Assembly (NCBI GenBank): GCA_019914945.1
Contig: CM034106.1
Coordinates: forward strand, 2,294,001-2,358,000
Source: Typha latifolia
Taxonomy: Eukaryota; Streptophyta; Magnoliopsida; Poales; Typhaceae
Direction of reading: 5' to 3'
DNA: 64,000 bases
Numbering within the stretch: position 1 is the stretch's first letter; each line of letters begins with the position of its first letter. Position numbers and translations under genes: made by a program. Below the pieces are notes generated by a model. It ran no database searches, was not told where the DNA came from, and saw only the letters and a list, made by a program, of their open reading frames with translations. Of the stretch, positions 1-13,145 are shown piece by piece.

Positions 1-167
1 GCTAGCAGCCATTCGAGGTGGTTGGAGGCGGTGTACCATCAGCACAAAAGAGAGTTTGAGAGGGAGGAGGAGAGAGGAGAAAAATGAGAAAGAAAGGGAG
101 AGAGAGAAGGTGGGGAGGGAAAGTTGTGGTGGCGAGGCACACCGTTACCACCTGGCCTGGCTAGTAG

Positions 168-1049
168 GGCTGTCAAAATAAACGAGCGGCTCAGGCTCGG
201 CTCGACTGAAGCCCGGCTATAGCTGAGCCAAGCCCGAGCCGAATTAGAAGACTTGAAATCAATTTTGAGCTGAGCCTGAGTTGGAGCCAACTCGCTCAGA
301 CTAGGATTAAACACTTTTTCTGGATTAGAAAATAAACATCAAATTATTCCTATTCCAAAATTTAAAATACTATTCAAATTATTCCCTTGATTTCATTAAA
401 ATTATTCAAAAAATTCTTCTTTTCTCTCTTATTATCCACTCATTTAATTTTAATTTAAGTAAATTATATCTTATCTCCATGTGGTTAGGCTTAAATTCAC
501 TTCAGTCTCTTATAGTTTCATTTGTGTCACTATACCTCTCCATGATTATACAAGTTGATACAATTATGATCTGAATTTGATTAATATAAACTCAAATCCA
601 TTTAAAAACTGAATAATTGTGTCAGGTCAATTTTTGCCACTTCTAATTAGGAGGTGTAAATGAGCCAAGCTTGAGCGAGCTAGGCTTAGCTCGGCTTGGC
701 TTGAAATTAGGATACCTTCAGCCTGAGCTTGGCTTGGCTCACCGAAATATCAAACTAGCTCCAATTGGCTTAGTTAGCTCGAATCAAAATCTTAGTGTTA
801 TATTAGACTAATTTAGCAAGGCTAGTTTATTGCAATTAGAGAGAAAGATAGTTATAGGGGCATATCTATATTATCTAATTTTTGATATGAGATTAAACAT
901 CTAATTTTCTGATAAGCTGCTTTGACCAGCTATGTTATATAAAATTTATACATTTATTTTTATCTATATGTATAATATCATCTTACATATTATATATTAA
1001 ATCTATTGGAGCCGATCTCACGATCCTGGCGAGCTTTTTTGACAACCCT
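168..1049. mobile_element. Possible degenerate TIR element upstream of PAP26
   Basis: The ends are imperfect inverted repeats: GGGCTGTCAAAATAAACGAGC at the left, and the reverse complement of the right end reads GGGTTGTCAAAAAAGCTCGCC. The interior is AT-rich, with degenerate GCTCGGCTTGGCT-type repeats near 185-240 and 655-790, and has no coding capacity. Flanking 8-bp sequences do not match well, so a hAT-like MITE is only a guess. Bases 1-167 are a GA-rich low-complexity stretch in which I see no gene. Confidence 0.4.
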
Positions 1050-1424
1050 TCCCTGATAAAATATAATTATCCTTTAATTAACCTATTAGTCAAATAATAT
1101 ATCCTAAAATAATAATTTTATCTCTTGAAATTCCCTAGGAACATTAGGACAAAAATTGTGACATATATGTGATCCAAATTTGGATTTTATTGTGTTACCT
1201 ATTCATTGAATCCAAAATTTATATAATTTTTTGGTACTTATCCAAAGAAACTAATAAGTCCAACAAAGATCATTCACATATTAGTACCAAAGCATCCATT
1301 AATTTTGTCACAAAGAGGTCCTCTTGCCCCAGAATATCCCCTTGCCCTTTTTTTAATTATATTTCGATTCTGCCCCTGCCCTCGTCCCACTCCCCCACCT
1401 GTGCTTCCATAGGACCATATATTG

Positions 1425-1428
<4 letters not shown>

Positions 1429-1465
<37 letters not shown>
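1429..1465. repeat. (TA)n microsatellite near the PAP26 promoter
   Basis: About 18 TA units lie directly upstream of the presumed first, untranslated exon of the phosphatase gene. The run may double as the TATA region, but the tract is simple sequence. Open frames across it encode only Tyr-Ile repeats and are not genes. The DNA between 1050 and 1428 is AT-rich and holds nothing I recognise. Confidence 0.85.
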
Positions 1466-1467
<2 letters not shown>

Positions 1468-2718
1468 AACCAACCCATCCAAAGTACGCCTCTTCTCTTC
1501 TCGATCGCATCGCGATTCTTGGTAAATCCGACGACGTAAGTGTTCTTTTCCGTCGCGAAATCAATAAAAAAAGGTTTTTTGTTTGTTTTTTGGTTTCCTA
1601 TGAAAGTTTTATCCTTTTTTCCGACTTTGAGGATTCGAATGAAGCTGGAAGAGAAACTTATTTGCTTGTTCTTCGATTCCTTCAAATTTTATTTGTTTGA
1701 AGCGTTTTTAGATGAGAACAGATAGGTTGGCTTTGATGGCAAGGTTGATGGGTTGGTGGGTGTTGAGGCTTTGATCTTAAGGAATTGTTTTGGTTGCAAG
1801 GGAAATGGATCACGCAAGAACCCGTAAGAAGGAGGAATTTGTTTGCCGAAATTTTGTCTTAATCCAGATGTTCTGTGGGCTGCTATCAAATCTTTTGTGG
1901 GATTACTTCAGATTGAAATTTTTATAGTTGTAGCATGTAGCTCATTGATCAGTGTTTGCACAGAATTTGAGGTGTAGATCGAATTGTATGTCTATATATG
2001 TTCATCCGGGCCATTTGGATGTAGTTTTTATGTAGCTTTAACCATAAGGGATAGGGTGTTCTTGGTTACTGATAGTTGTAGCTATATTCAAGCATTCATG
2101 ATGATTCAAGACGAATTATAAAAAAATTGCAACCAATTTTGTCTAGGAACATTAGTGTCCTTGTAGATATCCTGGATTTAAAATCAGTAACATTTCTTTT
2201 AGGCTTAATGAGGGCGGCTTCTTTCTATGAAGAGAACCCTTCTCCAAATATACGCATCCAATAGACTAAACACATCTCTGATACTTTCTGTGAATCTTGC
2301 TCTAATTTACGAGATCAATATGAATTACTTGCTACGATCAGAGAATGACTCATCTCAATCTGTAGCCATCATATACCTTTAGATGTTTCCAGCTAACATT
2401 TCGTTTGGCCTCTGTCCTCATGTCTCATGATATCCAACTGCCTCCTATGATATATGTCTTAGTTTAAGATAGTGAATTCCAGTTCTGTGGTTTGAAATCT
2501 GGGTTAACTATGGTGATAATTATATGCACATTAAATGTTTTAATTTAGTTGATAAGATGATGTTCCAGTTCTCTTAAAAGAGTGGATTGGCCTTCAAGTC
2601 CTCAACAACCTAGAGAGGAAAATGTCTTGGGCTGCTTTGCAACTTTATAACAGGGACTATTCTAAAGCTTTTATCTTCTAATAATGATTTGGTGATATGG
2701 AATCCCTTCACCAAAAGT

Positions 2719-2757
<39 letters not shown>

Positions 2758-2986
2758 GGATCTAGGGGCAATTAAGCTTTGAAACTGGGCTGTCAGCCTT
2801 TTTGTCAAGAAAAAAGAAAAAAGAAAAAAGAAAAAAGAAAAAGAAAATAAAATGGAACACATATAATTGTTCGTATCCCAGTACTTCAACTTTCATGAAG
2901 CACATAGAATAGTATCTTTGATCTGTTGATGGCTTCTCATTCTAATGTGAATCATCTGCGTATTTCAGGCCAAAGTTGCAGTTCGT
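1466..2986 (+). promoter_or_regulatory. PAP26: Probable PAP26 5' leader with an intron
   Basis: A CT-rich stretch after the TA tract (about 1466-1535) looks like a plant 5' UTR and ends at GAC|GTAAGT (donor at 1536). A good acceptor, TGCGTATTTCAG, ends at 2968, 18 bases before the ATG at 2987. I therefore infer a leader exon at about 1466-1535, a 5'-UTR intron at 1536-2968, and a second UTR piece at 2969-2986. The intron holds a (GT)18 run at 2721-2756 and an A/G-rich run at 2808-2850. Transcript data are needed to confirm the first exon. Confidence 0.5.
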
Positions 2987-5900
2987 ATGCTGAAACCTAT
3001 GGGGCTTCAGAGTCTGTTCATCTTATCTCTTTTTGTTCTATGTATTGTGGAAATTGCTATTTCTGGGCACACAAGTTCTTTTATTCGTTCTGAGTGGCCA
3101 TCTAGTGACATTCCTTACGAGGATGAAGCCTTTATAGTTCCGAAGGGCTATAATGCCCCCGAGCAGGTACTTCTTTATATGCATGTATTATTTACATGGG
3201 CATACCTCAAAGATATACTCTTCATTTATCAACTTTTATCTTAATGCTCTGTTCAACATACTAAACCAAATTCAAGTCGATTATGTATCTCTTCTTCATC
3301 TGGCTTGGAGATCTTATTCTGGTCACCTTTTATGACTTTGGCCTGTGGTTTGGTTTTGAAAGTTAATTGTGTGAGGGAGGTTAACTGGGGAGAGAGACTA
3401 ACATAAATTCATAAATCCATGCCAAGTACAATTCCTCTAAAATTCTTTTTTTAACCATCTCAGCACAGAAAAAGGTCACAGTTTGTGATGAGATGCCTTG
3501 GTTTTCTTTAAAATCAGTTTGTGAGACAGAGATAAATCCATGCCAAGTAGCGATTCTTATAAAACAAAATTTCAATGATCTGAGCACAGAAAAGGTGAAT
3601 TCACTTATTAATTTAATCTATTTCTTAATTTTTAATACTTCTATTTATAATTTTGTATAAATTATGTTCCATTTTTTGTTACTTGTTCCCATAGAATCAT
3701 AGAATCCAAGGTATAGGCTTCTTATATATTTATGATTTAAGATTTTTATGTTCATATGATTATAAGGATGGTCTGTGTTTCTACTTTTGTTATTGTCACC
3801 ATATGTTAATTTCAATGTTCATATTCTTTTGACTGAAAATTTAATAGTTATTTCTAATACTGACCCCAAAACTTGTGTCTGAATACAATTTGTGGTATTA
3901 CTATCTCCACAACGAGTGGCAAGCAACTCATATGCTTGGTTGTCGAGTAGCAACAGGATGCTATGACATGTTGACTCATATATGTGGTCTGCATAATAAT
4001 GGGATAAAATTCCCGCATGGCACTTAAAAACCTTTGGTTCAAACTAAAGCTATGCACTATTGTAAAGTATATAACTGTTTAGTAAGTTGATATATTTCTC
4101 AATACTTTTCTAGTCTGCAACAGTTTTTCCATAAACTATAGTGCCAAGTTATATCTCAATCTATGCAAGAAAATTTTAGATGGACAGTAAGCTTTCTTAC
4201 TAAAGGGCTATCCAGAACTGTTTCAATTCCAGGCAGCTGCCTCACTGGTAATTTGGTACGTCCCCTAGTTATCCACCAAGGCACCAAGCCTTTGAAGGTT
4301 TACCACCTGGGACTTCTTAGGTGGTTTGGTAGCTCTTCTAATGAATAGGCAACATCGAAATGCCATTCTCTGCAAATGATATAACTGTAGATGTAATAAT
4401 GGCCTAGATGAGAGAAGGCAATTTATAAGAGGAAGAAGTAGAACTGTTAAAGAATGGTAACATTAATTAAACAAATCAATTATGGCATTGGATATGATAA
4501 AATTATTATATATAATGAATTGCTACATAATTACTAGTTAGTATATGGTAATAATATCGTCTTCCAAGACCTTCCTTACCCATAAAGTATTGAACGTTCT
4601 CTTGTTTAATTTTTTGGTTAGGTCCATATTACTCAAGGTGATTATGATGGAAAAGCTGTTATAATCTCATGGGTTACAACCTCTGAACCTGGGACAAGCG
4701 AAGTTTTATATGGCACTACAGAGAAAAAATTTGATCGCACAGCTAAGGGGAAATTTACCAACTATACATTTTACGACTATAAGTCTGGATACATACACCA
4801 TTGTCTTGTTGATGGGCTCGAGGTAATTACTTACATTACACTTTTTTCTTGCATATTTGAAGAGAGATAATTTCCAACTATTTGTTCTTCCAATGGTTAC
4901 TGGTTGCTTCTAGATGTACTGAAATAGAGTTTCAGGAACTTCTCAAATTATAGCATAAAACTTAATGTGCCATTTGCTGTGCCCTGTGTTTTATAATCTT
5001 TTGCTTTCTTATTTATATTTCATATAACTGACAATTGAACATGCTATTCCATGATATCTGATCACTTGATATTATAATTGTTTAGTTTTTTGAAATCATT
5101 AAATTCGTTCTTTCATCTTAACACATCATGACTTAACTATGAATATCTTATTAGTAGAGATTTTTGCTATACAGCAGATAGATTAAGCACTAAATTCCTA
5201 ATGCCTCTTTCATCTTTGAATTTTGTTCAAATTTTATCAGGCTTCTGGATGAATAGACTGTTGTATATATGCTCAGTGGCAAATTGTAACAACCCAGAAT
5301 TTTAAAACATAAATAAATAAAATAAATAGAAATATATATAGTTTAGATAATGAGGAATTTTACTTTATCTTTATATTTTAAGATTTTTATTAAATTAAAT
5401 TAAATTTACAGATATATCTTTAAGATATTAGAATCCATATTCTAATAGGACTCTTATTATTTTTTTTCAATTATAAAAGGGGGGCCTAGAAGAAAACCCT
5501 AGAGGGATTTTTTAGGAGAGATATTAGGCGATACAATACCGAAAAAAAAATATTCTTTAGGGAGGTTAGAGAAGAAAACAAAAAGAAAAGAGAAGAAAAG
5601 GAAAGAGAAGTCAATCTTGGAGCGCTTTGGAATTCGTGCAGATTAATGAAAATCAAATTATTTTGGATTGAGTGTTCAAGGCAAGTTCCCATTCATATTT
5701 TCTTAAATTTTTATTATATAAAAATAGAATTGATGAATTATAAATATCTTTATGTTTATTTTTATCCTGTTTAATTTTATAAGATAAGAAACTTTACAAT
5801 ACGATGATCTCAATTATGTGAGAAGTTAAAAAATTCGTTGTTTTAAAGATTTTCAATAAAGAATTAGAAATATTAAGATTTTGTATTTTATAGCAAATTC

Positions 5901-8900
5901 ATATTTATCATTCATAGAAAAAAAGGGATTTTATTGTTTATTATTTTTTAGATTTCAAAGTATTTATTTTTATTGTAGAAAATAAGAAATAAATTAGGAA
6001 TATTTCAATTTAAATGAATTTTAGATTTCTGAAAATAATTAATATCTATTTCTATTGTAGAAAATAAGATATAAATTAAGAATATTTTAATTTATATGGA
6101 TTTCGGATTCCTGAAAATAATTAATATTATTTTATTTCTAGAAAATAAGATATAAATTAGAATTACTTCAATTTAAAGGAATTTCGGATTTGTAAAAAAA
6201 AATTATTATTATATTTTATTTTCAGAAAATAATAGAGGAGATCTTTATGCTAATATATTTTATTTTCTATAAATAAAATATAAGAGATCTTTATTTTTAG
6301 AATATGGTTAAAAAATAAAATATTATTTTTGAAACGTGAAAGTTTGCAAGATTAAATATTAGATTATTATTTATTTATGTTTTCCGACTTATTGAGAATG
6401 ATTTATATTATATATATATTAGAGGAAATAATAGTATTTGAATTTATGGATTATTCGTTATTTATACATCTTCGATACATTGTTTGAGACGATTAATCAT
6501 GCATGATTAATTGTCTCGAACAAATAAACTACAAATCCCCAAAAGAAGTTTAATAATAATAGATTTCCAATTCCAGAACAAAATCAATTATTAACCAAAT
6601 ACACTATTTCAATGACCCGAAAAGGTCGAAATAATATAGATTTATCACACTTCTTCAAGTACTAAGAGAAAAAATTTAAGTAAGAAAAAAAGATCTCGTA
6701 TATGGTAAATATATTATATTTGAAGAATTGAGAATTTTGGTGATCGAGGAATTTGATACTTGAGATTTAGAATGAATCAGTATAGTTGAATACTGATAAA
6801 AGTGAGATCTGGAACCCAATTTGTTTTCAAGAAGATAAGTACAGGGAAAAGATTCTTGGAATGTAACGTTGCGACGTGCTACCAAGTGACTCTGGCGGGA
6901 TTAGGGAAAAGATTCTTGGATTTTCGTCCCGGTGACTCTAATCTTACTCAACGGCTAGTAGAAAAGCCAGTAGGGCACTGCAGAGTATCTACTGTGACCT
7001 TAGACGGATCGACTATCTAGAAAAGTCATTAGACATATTATTAGTAGAGTGAGTTACTTGCTCATGAGGACTTATTATTTTGCAGGAATTTAAGAAGCCA
7101 CTTAGTGAGGACTTTGAAGACTGAGTACCGTTTTCGCTGTGTCAATCTATTTTAGGATTTGATTACTATTTGGGCTTTCGTGTTTTCTCTGAGTTTTATC
7201 CTAGAGATTCACGGCCATCATGTTCCCGGATCGGGGCGTGACATAAATTGTCAACCAATTTCTGCCTTTAAAGGAGGGTTGGTTTATAAATTCACTATAT
7301 AAGCCTCATATATGTGGCTAACAGTAGAATGTTAAAATGACGAGCTATCCAAACTTCATTTTATATGATTGTCATGGTAGATGCATTGAGTGTGCATATC
7401 ATATTATATTCTTTTTTGGTCTCATGCTATACTTTCAATTACCAATTCATGTCATTATGTGTTGAAGATACATAGATATTATTCAATCTCTGAGATGGAT
7501 ATATATATATTTTTTCTGGATAATCCTGTATCCCTTTTGTTGTGATTGATGTACTTGCAAGTTGATATAAATTATGATTGGATATACTCAACTCAATAGT
7601 TCAATACTTCAATGTATGAGCACTTATGTATAGTTTTGTTTGATTATATGATATGAAAGGTTAACTATACTTTTTTCTACTAAAGAAACTTTACATGTCT
7701 CAAAATTCTTGGTTATTGTATTTCCCTGTCAGTAGAGGGGCCAACATAAGTTTAAGGTTAAGCTATTAATATAATATTAATTATTTTCTCTTGTTCATAA
7801 TAACAGAGTATAAAGTTATTTATTTGAGAAATTGAAGTAACGATGCCACATAATTGTTACTCACAACTTGCACATTCATTGGAACAGGTGACATCTTATG
7901 TAATGTTTGTTTGAGTTTCCTTTTCTAATAATGCTAAAAGCAATTTAGGAGTGCTTTTAAGTTTAAATAGAGAAACTTGGTGACTTCTTATATAGTTACA
8001 TGTAGTAGTGTCTAGCATATGTATTAGATGATTAGGGGCCCTTGCAATGTGGGACCCTCGAAATGTTGGGCCCCTAGTTCGAGCCTTTGTGGTGCTCTTT
8101 CAAAATAGGAGATTTTTCTCTGCTGCACTGTCGGTGGATGGATAGTGACCCTCGGTAATTGCCTAGGTGCCTAATCTAACAAGAACGGTTGGCCTCTAGT
8201 CCAGCTGCTGAATAGCCACAGGCTCATAAAATTATGGCATCGCATGTAGCAAGTTGTATGCATATTTGGAATATGAAGTGAATTGCGCCACATGTTAATG
8301 AATATGAGCTTTTGTCATAGAAAATTAACTCAGACAAAATTAGTTTTAATTCTTACTGTATTACAGGTGAAAAATGGATAGGGCAGATTTGCTAGATCCA
8401 CCATGCTTAAGAACAATAAAAGGGGTGTTTTAAAATTACTTGTTATGTATTGCAATTTATTTTCTACTGTAAAGAAATCCATTTGATGAAGATCTTGCAC
8501 TCTGCAGCTATCATCTCTTCTCGTGTGACTCTTTCTTGTACTCGAATGAACCACTATCCAAACTATCCAACCATTCCTGAATCTTATTTTTATTTTTCAT
8601 GTGTTTAGTACAACACCAAATATTATTACAAGATCGGAAAGGGCGATTCAGCACGTGAATTTTGGTTCCAGACACCACCAGATATTGATCCAGATGCTCC
8701 TTACACTTTTGGAATTATAGGTTTGTAAACTATTTCTTTCCCTTATCGTTGCTTATGGCTTATCCTGCTTTTAGTTTTCACAAATTTGAATGAGAGCTTT
8801 TGATATTTGGTGATCTATGATGTTTCAAATTTCACAATAATACAGTTTTTTTTTATGCTTTATGTTACTGCACAAAACTGTTTGTGGAAAATCCACAGTA

Positions 8901-11900
8901 TAGGTGCACTGAACCTGTCTGTTAGGTTTCTCTTGTGTTAAAATTTGGACAGGCTAATAAATATCATGATGGTTGATCAATTTCACATCTATAATTTCTT
9001 TCATGCAGTAGGTTATAATTTTTCAAAGGATGCCAATATAGTGTTGACGTTGCTGTTTTTCCTATCAAGAATTCAAGACACCCTTTTGTAAACTGTATCC
9101 TATAAGTTATTTATTAACATAAAACTAGAGCTACATAATTTTTCTTCCAAAGAATCAATAACTTTCCTTTGCATGTATAAAGCTGATCTAATTGATCTTT
9201 GTCTTGCCTAGTGTCCTTTAACATCAAGAGCTTGACTTTTAGAAGTAAATCTCTTTGATGATTAGGGTAAGGGATTGGGATTTAGTGTTGGCCGATCCTA
9301 TGTAGGTTGGCTCTGACCTATTCGTTGGATGCACCTCAACGCATTGATTATGCACATTTGATGCCCTTGATTATACTTGTTCTAATCCTACACCCCCTTG
9401 TATTCGACTAAGGGCGCAATCGGAATTATTAAATGGGCATGATTAATATGTTGACACGCATCTAATGGCACCCTCAAACCAACCTAATGGATTGGCCCAC
9501 ATAGAATCCCTACCCTAGGGTAAGGGTTCTTATGCTATTTTCTTTCTAAAGCTCATCAGTTGGTGCCTCATGAATTCAAACACCAGCATGTTTGTAAATT
9601 AAAAACTTTAGCCATTAGGTAAGACCTATTTATAAAATACAATAATTTTGAAGCCCTATCCCTAGGTATTAGGCAAGGTTCCCAGTATTGGGATTGGGAT
9701 CGGTATCGGCTGTATCGGCCGTTCGTATCGGATCGGACTATTTTTTAATTATATAAAATTTTAAATATTATTTAAAAATGCAAAAGAATGCAGAAAAAAT
9801 GACAAAAAGTAAGAAAACAAAAATTACTCACATATGAAGTCTAAAAACTTAAAAAATGTATTAACTTACTCAAAATTTAAAACTTTGATGAATACCAAGC
9901 TAGTTCTCGTAAATTTCTATAGTCTTCATCATCATAATTACCATAAGTTTGTAAATATTGATGTATGGGACCTGATGCTCCAAAAAATGATTCCATCATA
10001 CTAGACATATTGTATGGATCTTGTTGTGTGACTTGGGTTTGAAGAGGATAATAACTAGCATTTGGATCTTGTGCCTAAGAATACTGAGGATACTGAGGAT
10101 AATAACTAGCATATGAATCTTGTAATGGCTCCAAACAATAAATACTCGATGTACCATAATCATAGGAACCAAAATGTATCTCATGACGACGTCGCTGATA
10201 TGTATATATATCCTCAGTTTCTCTGTCTTCACTCCTTATGCCTCCTTGACTTTCCTCAACAAATGTAGATGGAACGATCTCACCACCATATGTATTATCA
10301 GGACTATGACTGGTACTAGTAGGTATACTATTTTTCGCTGCTGAATGACTCGTACCAGCCTCTACCCTCGTCGTGGTCTCTCCCAATATTTCATCTAACC
10401 ATGGGTTATCTCTGTCATCTAATAACCTGTCCTCTATTTCTCTGATCCATAGAGTCAAGGGGTCTTCTTCATCAAAAACATGATTTAAATCAATAAGTTC
10501 ATTTTCTGCCTTTCTTCTTAAATTTCTCTCCCTCAATCTCATATTATAATAACAAAAAACTAACTTCTCCAATCTTTCCATTGTCAATCGGTTGCGTGTT
10601 TTTGTGTGGATTAAGGAGAAAGTAGTCCAATTTCTTCCACACTGTGATGAAGACACAGTTTGACTTAAAATCTTCTTTGCTATTGGCGTCAAATTTGGTG
10701 CCTCCTTCCATCCATAGACCACCATTCAGCTGGAGTGTTATGAGATATAGCTGCAACAACTTTAGCAATATCTGAATTGCCCAGCTCTCAATCTATATCT
10801 CTCCATCTGAAATCAGAAATATATTATTAGCTTATTGATTATATTGAAAGTTAAAACTTGAAACAAATAATAATAAAATTATTTAATTGAATCATAACTC
10901 ACTTTTTTATCGCACATGATTTGTTTATGAATATCGGGCTCAAGCTTGCTGATTATCTTTCTAACCCCCAACAAGACTTTACTATCATTATTGACATTTT
11001 TAGAGAATTGAAATCTTAGATTAAGAAAATACCCTGTAGAAATTTAAAATTTATAAGCATTTAAATTTTTAAATATTCATAAATAAAAGTAAATTAGTAA
11101 ATTAAAACTTAAAACTTAAAAGCATGCCTACCAGCAGCGTTTATATCTCTATGTAGTTGTTTGTTCCATCTATAATCAATCATCTTCCACCACTTCCTAT
11201 AACTTTGGCCCACATTTCTTTTATTGATTCTTTAGCTATATCCATTGCCTCATATAAGAAACCCATCTTAGACTTGTTATCACTGTCTACAAGTCTTAAT
11301 ACTTTGACAAGAGGCTCAAATACTGCGGTGGCAATTATAATATTATCCCAAAATATATTTTCAAGAGCCATATTTTTTAAAGTTTTACCTAAAGATTTAT
11401 ATTTAGGTTTCATATTCTTAATTTTTATATACCACTCCTGTGATGTAAATTGTCACGACCCAAAATAGGAATCATAACTGGCCATGCATTTCAATATACT
11501 TGAGATGCACGAAGCCTTATTAATACTAAAAAAAATATATAATAATTTAAATGAGAATGTGCTTTATTAAATTTTATATCCAATTTCAATAAAAATATAA
11601 AACAATGTTAATGTTTTCGAGTCTCTAAACTAAAGAAATAAAATGTCTAATCTAAAGTATAAAATCAAAAGAGCGGAAAAGTAAATAGGTGAATCCTAAA
11701 TGGAGGTGGAGTCCGGGTACATCTCGCTCAGTCGCCCCGCTGACTATTACCTGAAATAAATACAAAAATAATAGAATCCATGAGCCAACAACTATAGCTC
11801 AGTGAGTGGAATCTGCTCACTAACCAAATAAATTTTAATTCATATTAATGCTAAATAAATTAAACTAAAAGCAACAATATCCATCACAATATGCAATAGG

Positions 11901-13095
11901 CATGCTCTCTAAACAATAACAATGATAACAATAGAGAGAGATGTTACAACTTGTAATCTTGCACGTTTTCAACATATTAACATCTTTTGATATCTATACT
12001 GTCATATGTCTCAATGGGTCTAAACCCTGTGGATCCACATCAACTAGAAGTCACCTCGAGATGACGCTCGGGACTTTTCTTCATAGCTGATCCGGTTAGG
12101 GTTATCAGAGGGTATCATCCTGTGATTAACACACTCTGTCTTTTTCTCTAACCGTTGAGAGAAGTTAGAGTCACCTAAGAATTTTTCTCATTCATCCTAG
12201 GACTGTTCCCTAACCCCGCCAGAGTCACCTAAGAAAGTCACCGCAGTGATCTAATTTAGAACTTTCCCCTGGACTTCCAAATAGACTTGAGTCACCACGG
12301 AAAATCGCAAACGATTTATACCGGGACTGTTCTCGAAGTCGTATCAATACTAATCTCAATTTTCTTTTCACAAATTTAAATATTTGCACGAAGTATGGTG
12401 ATGCACTGAATATAATAATTAAATGCACACAGAAAATAAAACAATTGAATTTTCGCACGTATGGATGAAATAAATAGATTTGCACACAGAATTTGCAGCA
12501 ATTTAATTTTTACACATAAGGGTGAAATAAATAATTTGCACAGAAAATTTACATGGTCTGACAAAAATACGAAATACAATAAAATAAACATGTGAGTGAA
12601 CCCACTCACCTGAGTGTAGACAAGACAACCGAAATCTCAAATCTCTAGCTCACGTACTAGAAATCACCACCTTAAATAATAAATAATATTCAAATTTTTA
12701 ATTTGAATAATATCAATATTTCTAAAATTTAAAAAAAACTAAAAGAAAAACTAAAATGGGTTTAACCCACCCATTGGATTGGGCTGGGCTACTGCTGGCC
12801 CGGCCAATTCCAAAAAAAATAAGGCTAATCGGGCTGGGCCAGGGCCCAACCAAGAAAATGGATTGGGCTGCGGTTTAGCCCGCAGCCCATCCAATTTAAT
12901 TGGTTCGGGTCGGGTCTGTGGATCCGAAATCTAAACCCGAACCCGAACCCAATCCGAATTTAAAAGCAAAGGGGTTGGCTCGGGTTAAACCCGAGCCCAA
13001 CCCATCCCTTCTCTCTTCTCGCGTCCGACACGAGGAAGGGAGAAAGCTAGAGAGAGTGGTCGCCGGTGACTCCGCCGGCGGCGGGTCACGACCGA

Positions 13096-13145
<50 letters not shown>

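Noticed and set aside
1428..1685. Open frames crossing the (TA)n tract
   Set aside because: They encode Tyr-Ile repeats from simple sequence, on both strands, with no domain.
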